64,000 bases of DNA, taken from NCBI GenBank assembly GCA_902594675.1, contig CACJNE010000005.1, positions 1 through 64,000 of the forward strand, in the 5' to 3' direction. The notes below the pieces were generated by a model. That model did no database searches and was not told the origin of the DNA. It saw only the letters and a list, made by a program, of their open reading frames with translations. Source of the stretch: an uncultured Pelagibacteraceae bacterium. Its GTDB lineage: Bacteria; Pseudomonadota; Alphaproteobacteria; Pelagibacterales; Pelagibacteraceae. The translations under genes and the position numbers were made by a program. Below, in pieces: positions 43,910 through 53,090 of the stretch; positions within the stretch are counted from its first letter, which is position 1; each line of letters starts with the position of its first letter.

Positions 43910-44883
43910 TAATTACTTACAAAATTAGATACAAAAAGCATTGAATTTGTTGCATTTTTCTTAACTAAAGCCTCTAAATCATTAATTCTAAATATAATTT
44001 CCTTCACTTCGTGTGTAGACCATGACTGAGCTTGTTTTTTTACAATATCTTTTTCTTTCCAAAATATTGGAGGCTTAAAACCAGATATAACTTGATCAAT
44101 ATTTTTATTATTATCAATTTCAGTTCTTATTTTTAAAAGTCTTTTAGATTTATTTAATATTGTTCTTATAATTAGTATGCAGTCATCAGATGAATAATTA
44201 TTCTCATTAAGAATATTTGCCACTTTTTTTGAATTTTTAGCCAAGTAATTGTCTGATAATTCAAAAACACTAAAGTTTTCAGCTAGATTTGAAAGCTTTA
44301 GGACATCATCAGTACTTAATTTACTTTTACTAATTTGCAAATTTTCCAATTTTGAGAGCTCATTTTTTAAATTAATTCTATCACCCTTACATCTTTCAAT
44401 AAGTATATTTTTAATTTCTTGAGATAAACTCATCTTATTTGTTTTTAGAAAATTTTGGATAACGTTATTTAGTGCTCTATTATCATCCTCATAAACAGGC
44501 GTGCAGATTAAGTTATTTCCTTTTTCAAATAAATTTCTCAATTTGGATTTTTTTTCAAGGTTTGAGCTTTTAATTATAATTTTAGCTTCTACTTTCTCTC
44601 TTTCTAAAATATCACAAATGATATTATTTAATTTATCTGTAGCTCTCGAAATAACTATTAATTTACTGTTACTAAAGAGAGAATTAGTCAACAAACTAGA
44701 TAAAAAATTATCTTGGTTGTTTAAAATTTCTTGTTCATCATATTTCAATAACTCACCATCAAATTCTTTAAGATAAACATTATTTATAATATCTTGTTTA
44801 ATGCCCTCATTGTTTCCGTAAATTAAGTGCAATTTAAATTTAGATGATTTTAATTTTTCTAGTTCAAAACTTTTAATTATCAT
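43906..44883 (-). CDS. holA: DNA polymerase III delta subunit
   Basis: 325 residues. The start [20 protein letters not shown] followed by LIYGNNEGIKQDIINNVY gives the family fold (degenerate P-loop), and NFSVFELSDNYLAKNSKK lies in the later domain. It opens the sliding clamp as part of the clamp loader. Sequence conservation of HolA is low, but the order parB-holA-lptE-leuS is a strong support. It overlaps lptE by 11 bases. Confidence 0.88.
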   Translation of the reverse strand: MIIKSFELEKLKSSKFKLHLIYGNNEGIKQDIINNVYLKEFDGELLKYDEQEILNNQDNFLSSLLTNSLFSNSKLIVISRATDKLNNIICDILEREKVEAKIIIKSSNLEKKSKLRNLFEKGNNLICTPVYEDDNRALNNVIQNFLKTNKMSLSQEIKNILIERCKGDRINLKNELSKLENLQISKSKLSTDDVLKLSNLAENFSVFELSDNYLAKNSKKVANILNENNYSSDDCILIIRTILNKSKRLLKIRTEIDNNKNIDQVISGFKPPIFWKEKDIVKKQAQSWSTHEVKEIIFRINDLEALVKKNATNSMLFVSNFVSNY

Positions 44884-45382
44884 CGATATTTATTATGGAG
44901 GAAATTATTGAACTAGTAATATTTTGTGCTAGATTCTCTATTATAATATTTTCTGTTTCTTCTAACTTAAATTTATCATTATCATTATTGTAAGCATATT
45001 TCTCTTCTATTTCTCTATTTATAACTATATCGTTATCACTAAATACTTCATAATTAACAACAAGAACTTTTTCAAATTTTTGGGGATCACCTTTAGAGTC
45101 TTTAGAAACAATAACTTTATTTAATTCAGAGAATAGTTTAATTGAATATATTTTTGCTGTATCTAAAGCTTTAGGTTTTGATTTATCTTCATCGTTATTT
45201 TCCACACTTCTAAAAAGACTAAGTTGATTTTCTATTATTTTATTAATTTCTTTTTCGCCTGATAAAGTTAAATCCTCAATTTTAATGTTATAATTTTTTT
45301 GTGAAAAAATTGGATCATATGAGCATGAGGTTATTAGAAAAACCAAAAATAGAAATATTAATTTAATTTGTAATTTATTCAT
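44873..45382 (-). CDS. lptE: LPS-assembly lipoprotein LptE
   Basis: 169 residues with a lipoprotein signal (hydrophobic core, then LITSC with Cys20), so the protein is anchored in the outer membrane. LptE plugs the LptD barrel in lipopolysaccharide transport. The mature sequence is too divergent to name alone; position between leuS and holA is the usual one for lptE. It overlaps leuS by eight bases. Confidence 0.8.
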   Translation of the reverse strand: MNKLQIKLIFLFLVFLITSCSYDPIFSQKNYNIKIEDLTLSGEKEINKIIENQLSLFRSVENNDEDKSKPKALDTAKIYSIKLFSELNKVIVSKDSKGDPQKFEKVLVVNYEVFSDNDIVINREIEEKYAYNNDNDKFKLEETENIIIENLAQNITSSIISSIINIDDN

Positions 45383-47933
45383 TTACTAAAATATTAATTA
45401 ATCTGTTTTTAACAAAAATAATTTTTTTTATTTCCTGATCTTTTAAGTACCTCTCAGCAACTTTATTAGATTTTACCTTTAGTAAAAGACTTTCTTGATC
45501 AGTGTTTCTATTTTCATTTAAAATCAACCTTTTTTTTCCATTTATTTGAATAACATAATCTATTTTATCATCTATGAGTAGATCTTTATTGGTTTTAGGC
45601 CAAGAAACAAAATCTATATTTCCCAGATCTTCCAAACATTCTGAAGTGTAGTGTGGTATTGCAGGCAAAAATAGGGTTAGTAATTTTATATAATTGTCTT
45701 TAAGAACATGGCCAGGAATTTGCTTTTCAATCTCTTTATTTAAATAATTATATATTTCATAAATATTAGCTATGATTACATTATAATTAAAATTTTCTAG
45801 GTTATTTGTTATTTTATTAATCATTTGATTTGTAAATTTTTCTAAATCTGTATTTTCTTTAGAATTATCATTTTTTTTATTTATTTTATTTTTAACTTTA
45901 TTATGAAGTACCCATAATTTTTGTAAAAATTTGTAAGAGGCAATCATTCCTTGATCTGACCACTGAACATCTTTTTCTGGAGGACTATCAGATAATATAA
46001 ACAATCTTACTGCATCAGCACCATAGCCTTTAACAATATTTTGAGGATCAATTACATTTTTTTTTGATTTAGACATTGATTCTGATGGTCCAACTTTAAC
46101 CGTGCCACCTGGAATAAGTTTATTTTTGAATTTATCTCCTATTATTTCAACTTCCTCTGGACTTAACCAGTTATTATTCTCGTCCTTATATGTTTCATGA
46201 CAAACCATACCCTGGGTAAATAAACCTTTGAATGGTTCATTAAATTTAAATTCATTATCTTGATATCCTAATGCTTTAATAAAAAAACGTGAATACAACA
46301 AATGTAAAATTGCGTGTTCTACACCACCTATATATTGATCTACAGGCATCCAATAATCTATTTCATCTTTTCGAAATCCATAATTTTTTTCATTTGGTGA
46401 GCAAAACCTCAAGTAATACCATGAAGAACAAACAAATGTGTCTAAAGTATCAGTCTCTCTAGTAAATTTTTTTCCATCAATTATGATATTTTTCCAATCA
46501 TCTATGGAATCCAATGGATTACCTTTAGTATTTAAATTTATTTTTTCGGGAAGTTTTACTGGTAAATCTTTTTTTGGTATTGGAAATACATTTCCACTTT
46601 CGTCATAAACCATTGGTATTGGACATCCCCAATACCTTTGTCTGGAAACTCCCCAATCTTTTAATCTAAAATTAATTTGTTTTTGACCAATTTTTTTTTC
46701 TTCTAAAATATCAATTGTTTTTGTAATTGATTCCTCTGGCACTTTTAAATCATTTAGAAATTTAGAATTTATTATAACACCTGAACCAGTGTACGCCTCG
46801 TTCTTAACTTTGTACTGGTCACTTTCCTCTAAAGGCCTAACAACAGTTTTAATTTTAAGATTATATTTTTTTGCAAAGTCAAAATCTCTTTGGTCATGGG
46901 CCGGGCACCCAAAAACTGCTCCAAATCCATAATCCATCAACACAAAATTGGCAAAGAAAACTGGCACTTTTTGACTACTATCTAGAGGATTAATAGCCAT
47001 TAAATTTGTTTTAAAACCTATCTTTTCACCAATTGCAATCGCTTCTTCAGTAGTCCCTGTTTTAGAACATTCTTTCTTGAACTTTTGAAACTCTTGGTTC
47101 TCAGAAAAGTATTTAGAAATTTCATGATCTACAGAAAGAGCTAAAAACGAAAATCCAAATAAAGTATCTGGCCTTGTCGTAAAGCATTTAATTTCCTTGA
47201 CTGGAAGATCTCCTTCAGTTTGAAAAGAAATTTCACATCCAAAGGATTTACCAATCCAGTTTTTCTGCATTATTTTAACTTTATTTGGCCATTCTTTAAG
47301 TTTTTCTAGATCACTTAAAAGCTCTTCAGAAAATTTTGAAATTTTAAAAAACCATTGATTTAGTTTTTTCCTTTCTACAACTGCCCCAGATCTCCATCCT
47401 TTACCGTCTATTACCTGTTCATTAGCAAGTACAGTTTGATCTACAGGATCCCAATTAACATAGTTTTCTTTCCTGTAAACTAAACCTTTTTCATAAAGCT
47501 CTAAAAAAAATAATTGCTGATGTTTATAATATTCTTCAGAACAAGTAGAAATTTCTCTATCCCAGTCTATAGAGAGACCCAATCCCTTTAGCTGTTCTCT
47601 CATTATCGATATGTTTTTATTTGTCCAATCTTTTGGATCTAAATTATTTTCTTTTGCAGCATTTTCTGCCGGCATACCAAATGCATCCCATCCCATTGGA
47701 TGAAGAACGTTAAAGCCCACTAAAGATTTATATCGAGATAATACATCACCTATTGTATAGTTTCTTACATGTCCCATATGAATTTTACCTGAGGGGTAAG
47801 GAAACATTTCTAAACAATAGAATTTCTCTCTATCTTTATCTATTTTGGAAGAAAATATCTTTGATTTCTGCCACTTCTGTTGCCATTTTTCTTCAACTAA
47901 TTTAAAATTGTATCTATTTGTAGTAGAATTCAC
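45375..47933 (-). CDS. leuS: Leucyl-tRNA synthetase
   Basis: 852 residues. The HIGH-type motif is [15 protein letters not shown], an editing domain follows ([18 protein letters not shown]), and the KMSKS motif is SMSKSKKN. The class I core and the C-terminal anticodon domain are complete. It charges tRNA-Leu. The gene is between the DUF3576 lipoprotein and lptE on the same strand. Confidence 0.98.
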   Translation of the reverse strand: MNSTTNRYNFKLVEEKWQQKWQKSKIFSSKIDKDREKFYCLEMFPYPSGKIHMGHVRNYTIGDVLSRYKSLVGFNVLHPMGWDAFGMPAENAAKENNLDPKDWTNKNISIMREQLKGLGLSIDWDREISTCSEEYYKHQQLFFLELYEKGLVYRKENYVNWDPVDQTVLANEQVIDGKGWRSGAVVERKKLNQWFFKISKFSEELLSDLEKLKEWPNKVKIMQKNWIGKSFGCEISFQTEGDLPVKEIKCFTTRPDTLFGFSFLALSVDHEISKYFSENQEFQKFKKECSKTGTTEEAIAIGEKIGFKTNLMAINPLDSSQKVPVFFANFVLMDYGFGAVFGCPAHDQRDFDFAKKYNLKIKTVVRPLEESDQYKVKNEAYTGSGVIINSKFLNDLKVPEESITKTIDILEEKKIGQKQINFRLKDWGVSRQRYWGCPIPMVYDESGNVFPIPKKDLPVKLPEKINLNTKGNPLDSIDDWKNIIIDGKKFTRETDTLDTFVCSSWYYLRFCSPNEKNYGFRKDEIDYWMPVDQYIGGVEHAILHLLYSRFFIKALGYQDNEFKFNEPFKGLFTQGMVCHETYKDENNNWLSPEEVEIIGDKFKNKLIPGGTVKVGPSESMSKSKKNVIDPQNIVKGYGADAVRLFILSDSPPEKDVQWSDQGMIASYKFLQKLWVLHNKVKNKINKKNDNSKENTDLEKFTNQMINKITNNLENFNYNVIIANIYEIYNYLNKEIEKQIPGHVLKDNYIKLLTLFLPAIPHYTSECLEDLGNIDFVSWPKTNKDLLIDDKIDYVIQINGKKRLILNENRNTDQESLLLKVKSNKVAERYLKDQEIKKIIFVKNRLINILVNE

Positions 47934-47950
47934 TTTTCGAATTATCTTAA

Positions 47951-48520
47951 TTATTTAATTAAATCTGAATTATAAGGCTTGAAATTTTTATCTTTATTCT
48001 GCTTTTTATAAATTGTCGCCTTGCTTAAAATTTCTTTTTTCAGCTCTGCTGTAAGTGGGCCTTGTTTTTGTGTTACCTTGCAATTGATCACTTGATTACA
48101 TTTTTTATAAAAAACCTTTATATCTAATGCATCAGATCTAACTTCATTTGTTAGAAAACGAATTGAAATTTTTACAGATTCATTTTCACTTTGTCCATCA
48201 GAGTACCAGTCAGTAATTATAATTCCACCACTATAATTGACTGATGCAAGAGGCATAAAGTCTATTGTATCTAGTGATGCTCTCCAAAGTTCGTTTGAGC
48301 TTGCAAAAACAAAATCACCACCTTTATTATTTCCTTTTATTGCATTATCCAATCTAAAACCTCTACCTTCTTCTAGATTTTTCTTAACCCTAGCTTTTGG
48401 ATCAGGGGGATTTTTTCTTGCATCGCCTCCAGGTATACTCTCAATACTTTTGCATGAGTTTAGAGTAAATAAAGCTACAACTAAAAATGTAGTGATTGGA
48501 GATTTTAAAAAATTTGACAT
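47951..48520 (-). CDS. DUF3576 family lipoprotein
   Basis: About 189 residues. I set the start at the ATG at 48520 ([18 protein letters not shown]), which gives a signal sequence ending LNSC with lipidated Cys23; the earlier Met would add a poorly placed 39 residues. The mature part has the family pattern: [20 protein letters not shown], then [12 protein letters not shown]. Its function is not known; it is commonly just upstream of leuS in alphaproteobacteria, as here, which suggests an envelope role. Confidence 0.85.
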   Translation of the reverse strand: MSNFLKSPITTFLVVALFTLNSCKSIESIPGGDARKNPPDPKARVKKNLEEGRGFRLDNAIKGNNKGGDFVFASSNELWRASLDTIDFMPLASVNYSGGIIITDWYSDGQSENESVKISIRFLTNEVRSDALDIKVFYKKCNQVINCKVTQKQGPLTAELKKEILSKATIYKKQNKDKNFKPYNSDLIK

Positions 48521-48702
48521 AAATGTTATTAAAAACTTAGTATTAGATGAAAAAATCAAATAATTAAAAGAATTTCTTAATAAATGAAAAAAATCAACAA
48601 ATTCAAGTATTTTTAGTGATGTAAAAATACAACACATTAAAAAAATTAGATATTTTTAAGCATTTTTGAGCATAAATTTAAAAAATTATTGGTAGAGATT
48701 AC

Positions 48703-48720
48703 TTGTTTAATATTAAACAA
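48703..48720. promoter_or_regulatory. 18-bp perfect palindrome upstream of the porin-like gene
   Basis: TTGTTTAATATTAAACAA reads the same on both strands. It ends 18 bases before the ATG at 48739, so it lies in the 5' untranslated leader or around the transcription start. It could be an operator, or a hairpin in the leader RNA. Confidence 0.55.
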
Positions 48721-48738
48721 TTAACGAAAGGTAATAAT

Positions 48739-49665
48739 ATGAACAAACTAAAGACTATAGGTTTGACAGCATTAGGTACTGTATTGATGGCAGGATCTGC
48801 AAACGCAGTAGGCGTTTCAGCAACAGCTGCAACTTCAATTACATATAATGGTGCAGACAACGGTGATAATGGTAACGGTTGGACAATGACTGACTCTGTT
48901 ACTTTTTCAGCTAGTGGTGAAATGGATAATGGTTTCACAGTTTCAACTACAATTGAGATGGACGGTAACGTAGTAGATACTAGAAATATATCAATCGACA
49001 CTGGTGATATGGGTAAATTAACGTTCTCAGGTGATGGTGCATCTGGACCAATTGGTTCTTGGGATGATATTACTCCAAGTGCTAACGAAGAAGCTCATGG
49101 TGTAACAGTTAATGGTACAATTGCAGGAGCTGCTAACGCTGCATCTACAAAAGATATATTTATCTATGACTATACTATCATGGATGGTTTAGCGCTTAAA
49201 GCGTCATACACTCCATCTGATGGTGCAACTGCAGTTGATAGTTCAATGGACTACGGTGTATTATACACAGGTGTTGAAGGTCTATCTTTATACGCTGCAT
49301 TAGGTGAAAATAATAATGCTGCAGCAGGTATTGATAACTCAATGTTTGGTGCAACGTATGCTGCGGGTGCATTTACAATTGGATACCAAGTAAATGACAC
49401 TGACAGTAGTGCTGCAAATGGTGACGAAGAGTTTACTGCAATGGGTATTTCATACGCAGTAAGTGATGACTTATCAGTATCATTAAACTCATCAACAATT
49501 GATTTCGAGTCTGGAACTAATGATCAGGAAGCTACAGGTATAAGTTTCTCTTATACTTCAGGTGGAATGACAATTTCTGCGACTCATTCAACAGTTGATA
49601 ACGTAGGTGGAACTGGAACAGCAGATAACACTGGATACGAAATTAACTTTGGATTTGCATTCTAA
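48739..49665 (+). CDS. Porin-like outer membrane protein
   Basis: About 308 residues. The signal peptide MNKLKTIGLTALGTVLMAGS ends ANA (about residue 23). The mature part is made of alternating strands rich in Gly, Ser, Thr, Asp and ends in the aromatic NFGFAF expected of an outer membrane barrel. The codon use and the ordinary amino acid content (few Lys, Ile) differ from its neighbours, which fits high expression. I chose the ATG at 48739 with AAAGG just before it. It has an 18-bp palindrome upstream and a strong hairpin terminator downstream. Confidence 0.85.
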   Translation: MNKLKTIGLTALGTVLMAGSANAVGVSATAATSITYNGADNGDNGNGWTMTDSVTFSASGEMDNGFTVSTTIEMDGNVVDTRNISIDTGDMGKLTFSGDGASGPIGSWDDITPSANEEAHGVTVNGTIAGAANAASTKDIFIYDYTIMDGLALKASYTPSDGATAVDSSMDYGVLYTGVEGLSLYAALGENNNAAAGIDNSMFGATYAAGAFTIGYQVNDTDSSAANGDEEFTAMGISYAVSDDLSVSLNSSTIDFESGTNDQEATGISFSYTSGGMTISATHSTVDNVGGTGTADNTGYEINFGFAF

Positions 49666-49679
49666 TTAGAAGCAAATAT

Positions 49680-50252
49680 TTAATTAAAAGGCCCCTTTTT
49701 AGGGGCCTTTTTTTTGTTCCTAAAATAGGAAATACCAGCAAAACCCTCTAAGTTAACTAAATTTAAAAGTAGAAGCATTTTTAAGTTTGTCTTTGAAACT
49801 CCACCCAAAGCTATAATTTTTTTTTTGGATAAATTTGATAACAATTTAAATTTATTAATTCCTAAGAAGTTATTATTTTTTTTAAATATTGAGGATAGAA
49901 AAACTTTATCCACTTTTTGTTTTTCTTTAATTCTTATATCCTTTAAATTGTGAGCAGATCCTATTAAAATAAAACCTTTCTTTAATTTATAGGTCAAGTG
50001 ATTAAAATTTTTATTAAATGATGGTATATACGCTCCATCTAAATTTAATTTTATAGCAAGTTTAATATTATTTGATAGGACAAATTTAAGTCCTCTACTT
50101 TTGCAATAATGTTTTATATCGAGTATTTTTTTAACATTGAAATCTTCTTTGTAATTTCTATATATTATCCAAGTATTTTTATCTTGCATATCAAGATTAC
50201 TTTTCTCTAATTTTTCTATAAAGTAGTATCTTAGAAGTATTTTTTTATGCAT
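49680..50252 (-). CDS. Thiamine-phosphate-synthase-like protein (ThiE/TenI family)
   Basis: About 190 residues. A short TIM-barrel fold of the TenI/ThiE group: HYCKSRGLKFVLSNNIKLA and LNLDGAYIPS early, then VDKVFLSSIF and KIIALGGVS, with GFAGISYF near the end. Some key ThiE residues appear changed, and the protein is shorter than usual, so the reaction is uncertain. I set the start at 50252, within a palindrome ATGCAT shared with the yggS start. The last codons are in the porin terminator. Confidence 0.7.
   Translation of the reverse strand: MHKKILLRYYFIEKLEKSNLDMQDKNTWIIYRNYKEDFNVKKILDIKHYCKSRGLKFVLSNNIKLAIKLNLDGAYIPSFNKNFNHLTYKLKKGFILIGSAHNLKDIRIKEKQKVDKVFLSSIFKKNNNFLGINKFKLLSNLSKKKIIALGGVSKTNLKMLLLLNLVNLEGFAGISYFRNKKKAPKKGPFN
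49686..49715 (+). terminator. Rho-independent terminator of the porin-like gene
   Basis: A hairpin AAAAGGCCCC-TTTTTA-GGGGCCTTTT followed by a run of T ends the porin transcript. Because the stem is symmetric and A-rich on the other side, it could end the converging thiE-like transcript too. It lies within the last codons of that gene (encoding KKAPKKGPFN). Confidence 0.9.
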
Positions 50253-50909
50253 AAAACAGTACAAAATTTAATCTCTATTCAAAGTTCAATCAAATCAAAA
50301 ATTTTGGAATTAAATGAAAAGGAAAGAATACCAAGGATAATTGCGGTATCAAAAACTTTTAAGATAGATCATATTATGCCACTGATAGAGTATGGGCACT
50401 TAGATTATGGAGAAAATAAAGTTCAAGAGGCAATTGAAAAATGGACGGATATTAAAATGATTAATGACAAAATTAAACTACATTTAATTGGAAAACTTCA
50501 AACTAACAAAGTTAAATTTGCTGTAAAAATTTTTGATTATATTCATTCTCTCGATAGTGAAAAGTTAGCTAAGAAATTAGCTGAAGAACAAATAAAACAA
50601 AACGTGAAACCTAAAATTTTTATTCAGATAAATGTTGGAGAGGAAAATCAAAAATCTGGAATTAATAAAAAAGATTTAACTGAGTTTTTCAATTTTTGTA
50701 AAAATTTGGGTCTCAATATAATTGGAACTATGTGTATTCCACCATTTGGAGAAGACTCGACTAAATTTTTTTCACAAATGAGTGAACTAAATCAAAAAAT
50801 TGATTTAAAAGAATTAAGTATGGGAATGTCTTCTGATTATCTTGATGCGATAGAATTTAAATCAACATATGTTAGAATTGGTTCGAATATTTTTGGCCAA
50901 AGATCTTAA
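50247..50909 (+). CDS. yggS: PLP homeostasis protein (YggS/PROSC family)
   Basis: 220 residues. The start of the barrel RIIAVSKTFKIDHIMPLIEY gives the PLP lysine, and YGENKVQEAIEKW, LHLIGKLQTNKVKFA and SMGMSSDYLDAIEF complete the family marks. It binds pyridoxal phosphate and helps keep its pool stable. Its start codon overlaps the diverging thiE-like start by six bases. Confidence 0.94.
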   Translation: MHKTVQNLISIQSSIKSKILELNEKERIPRIIAVSKTFKIDHIMPLIEYGHLDYGENKVQEAIEKWTDIKMINDKIKLHLIGKLQTNKVKFAVKIFDYIHSLDSEKLAKKLAEEQIKQNVKPKIFIQINVGEENQKSGINKKDLTEFFNFCKNLGLNIIGTMCIPPFGEDSTKFFSQMSELNQKIDLKELSMGMSSDYLDAIEFKSTYVRIGSNIFGQRS

Positions 50910-51400
50910 TTTATCTTAATTTTAGTTTTTTTATTAACAAGTTTTATCAAGATTAAAAAATCTTTTTTTTGAAGAGTTAGACACCCAAATGTGGGTTCAA
51001 AATTTTTTGTAAGATGAATAAATATTGCACTTCCTTTTCCTAATTTTGGATTTTTAGTATTATAGTGAATTGGAATTAAAAAATCGTATTTATAATCATT
51101 TCTAAATAATTTTTCATGTCGAATATTTTTTTTTATGTTTATGAGCTTATTATAATATTTTTTATTTTTAATATCATCACACCACCCCATGTTTTTTTTA
51201 ATTGGGATACACTTTAATTTAGTTAAAGGTTTAGGATGTCTGTCTTTTCTATAGTATAAATTACCTAACGAAAATATTCCAATAGGAGTTTTCTTATCAC
51301 CTTCTATCTTACTCTTAGTAAATCCACTTTTTCCAATTGAACACTTAAAATTAAAATCGTCAAATTTAAGAGTTTCTTTATTTTTCAAAATAATTGTCAT
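50906..51400 (-). CDS. L,D-transpeptidase (YkuD) family protein
   Basis: 164 residues covering the YkuD catalytic domain, with the active-site HLTKNFEPTFGCLTL (His, Cys) and an early GKSGFTKSKIEGDKKTPIGIF. Enzymes of this fold crosslink peptidoglycan or link lipoproteins to it. I see no signal peptide or membrane segment, so export would need another explanation or the start could be elsewhere. It diverges from the regulator gene at 51414, 13 bases away, and its end overlaps yggS by four. Confidence 0.85.
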   Translation of the reverse strand: MTIILKNKETLKFDDFNFKCSIGKSGFTKSKIEGDKKTPIGIFSLGNLYYRKDRHPKPLTKLKCIPIKKNMGWCDDIKNKKYYNKLINIKKNIRHEKLFRNDYKYDFLIPIHYNTKNPKLGKGSAIFIHLTKNFEPTFGCLTLQKKDFLILIKLVNKKTKIKIN

Positions 51401-51413
51401 ATCCTCTTTATAT

Positions 51414-51974
51414 ATGAATAATCGAACTTTAGTAATTTATGATTTCAATGTCCTATATGATATTCTTGTTGAACTAGAAGATTATCTTGGCTTTAAAATA
51501 TTTAAAATTAAAAAAATTGAAGATCTAGAAATTTATAATAATGAAAAACACAATACTTTATTAATCTCAAAAGAAAAAATATTTAATGATGAGTATCAAT
51601 TAAAGATTTTTACATATCCAGTTGAAATATCAAAGTTAGTAGAAAATATAAATATTAAATTTTTAAAAAATAAATATACCCAACAGTCAGATATTAACAT
51701 TGGTAATTATAAACTAAATTCAAACTCAAGAAAAATTAGTAATGGATCTAATTATTTAGATCTTACTGAGCGTGAGGCAAACATTTTAATTTATTTAAAA
51801 AATTCAAAAAAACCTGTAAAAATTTCTCAGATGCAAGCAGAAGTATGGGGGCATAACTCAAAATTAGAAACCCATACTGTAGAGACACATATTTATAGAT
51901 TAAGAAAAAAAATAAAAGATATATTTAAGGATGATAATTTCATAAAAAGTTCTAAATCTGGTTATTTTATTTAG
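51414..51974 (+). CDS. OmpR/PhoB-type winged-helix regulator with degenerate N-terminus
   Basis: 186 residues. The C-terminal half (about 100-186) is a winged-helix DNA-binding domain: YLDLTEREANILIYLK, then TVETHIYRLRKKIKDIF and the KSSKSGYFI wing. The N-terminal 90 residues resemble a receiver (LVIYDFNVLYDILVELEDYL) but have no clear phosphorylation Asp pocket, so it probably acts without phosphorylation. Its target is unknown; a location beside an L,D-transpeptidase suggests cell-wall control, but this is inference. Confidence 0.8.
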   Translation: MNNRTLVIYDFNVLYDILVELEDYLGFKIFKIKKIEDLEIYNNEKHNTLLISKEKIFNDEYQLKIFTYPVEISKLVENINIKFLKNKYTQQSDINIGNYKLNSNSRKISNGSNYLDLTEREANILIYLKNSKKPVKISQMQAEVWGHNSKLETHTVETHIYRLRKKIKDIFKDDNFIKSSKSGYFI

Positions 51975-52031
51975 TGAAACAAAAAGACAATAATATTCAA
52001 CTTTAACTAAGCTTAGATCTTAAATATCATA

Positions 52032-52154
52032 ATGAAAATAATAATGAAAAATAAAAAAAATTTAGCTATGAAAGATTTATTTACAAATAAATATAAACCT
52101 CGAATCGTTAAACCTAAAAAAGGTAAAGGAAGTTTTAAAAGAAAAAAAAAGTAA
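52032..52154 (+). CDS. arfA: ArfA-like alternative ribosome-rescue factor
   Basis: A 40-codon gene. The C-terminal half reads DLFTNKYKPRIVKPKKGKGS and then FKRKKK. This matches the conserved core of ArfA (FR-R-VK-KKGKGSY-RK), the basic tail that inserts in the mRNA channel of a stalled ribosome, with release factor 2 recruited. The start may be 52032, 52044 or 52068; all keep the core. It has a normal TAA stop three bases before the converging kinase end. It is the smallest recognisable gene in the window. Confidence 0.7.
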   Translation: MKIIMKNKKNLAMKDLFTNKYKPRIVKPKKGKGSFKRKKK

Positions 52155-52157
52155 TCT

Positions 52158-53087
52158 CTAAAGTCTCGCGCCAATCTGTTGAATAACTTTAGATGACATC
52201 TCTGTACCTTTATCTAAACTCTCTTTTAGAGACATATTATTTACATGACCATGAAGAAATCCACCTGCAAAAAGATCCCCGGCTCCAGTTAAATCTACAA
52301 CTTTAAGACCTTCTTTAATTCCACACTCAACAACTTCATCTCCGTTTATAGCGACAGCACCTTTTTCTCCTCTAGTTAGAACAATTATTTTGTTAAGAGA
52401 TTTAGAAAAACTAATTACCTCATCAAAAGACTTTGCATCTACTAATGACATTATCTCTTGTTCATTAGCAAATGTGATATCTAATTTATTCTTAACTAAT
52501 TCTAAAAAATGAGGTTTATGTCTATCAACACAAAATTGGTCAGATAATGACATTGCAACTTTATTTGCATTTTGAATTGCTTTTTCGAAAGCTTTTTTGG
52601 GTTCTCCTTCGTCCCACAGGTATCCTTCTAAAAGTATTATTTCACTTTGCTTAATTGCGTCTGCACTGACATCCTTTTCATTTATTTTACCTGCAGTTCC
52701 TAAAAAAGTACACATTGTTCTTTCAGAGTCAGGCGTAACTAATATTAAACAAGTACCAGTAGGTAGCTCTTCTTTTTTCTTTGAGTAAAAATATTTAACA
52801 TTCTCTTGCTTAAGACCATCTTCGTATTTACTTCCTAGATCATCATCGTTTACTTTTCCTATAAATCCTACATCATTCCCAAGTTGTGATAATCCTACAA
52901 TTGAATTTGCAACTGACCCTCCCGAAACAGTTTTTTCAATTTTAAGATTAGAAAACAAGTTTTTGAACTCATTTTCATCAAAGATTAACTTCATCGTACT
53001 TTTGGTTAAATCATTTTGCTTAATAAAATCATCCTCTACTTTACAAATCACATCTACTATTGCGTTTCCTATCCCTAATATTTTCAT
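52158..53087 (-). CDS. PfkB-family sugar/adenosine kinase
   Basis: 309 residues of the ribokinase fold. The start MKILGIGNAIVDVICKVED, TVSGGSVANSIVGLSQLG and the catalytic DLTGAGDLFAGGFLHG (anion hole and Asp) are all present. The N-terminal part most resembles alphaproteobacterial adenosine kinases, so adenosine is a likely substrate, but other sugars cannot be excluded. It starts three bases from the end of nth, which is upstream. Confidence 0.88.
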   Translation of the reverse strand: MKILGIGNAIVDVICKVEDDFIKQNDLTKSTMKLIFDENEFKNLFSNLKIEKTVSGGSVANSIVGLSQLGNDVGFIGKVNDDDLGSKYEDGLKQENVKYFYSKKKEELPTGTCLILVTPDSERTMCTFLGTAGKINEKDVSADAIKQSEIILLEGYLWDEGEPKKAFEKAIQNANKVAMSLSDQFCVDRHKPHFLELVKNKLDITFANEQEIMSLVDAKSFDEVISFSKSLNKIIVLTRGEKGAVAINGDEVVECGIKEGLKVVDLTGAGDLFAGGFLHGHVNNMSLKESLDKGTEMSSKVIQQIGARL

Positions 53088-53090
53088 TGT

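Noticed and set aside
48703-48738. Earlier TTG start of the porin-like gene
   Set aside because: It lies in the palindrome and would put a charged stretch before the signal peptide; the ATG at 48739 has a ribosome binding site.
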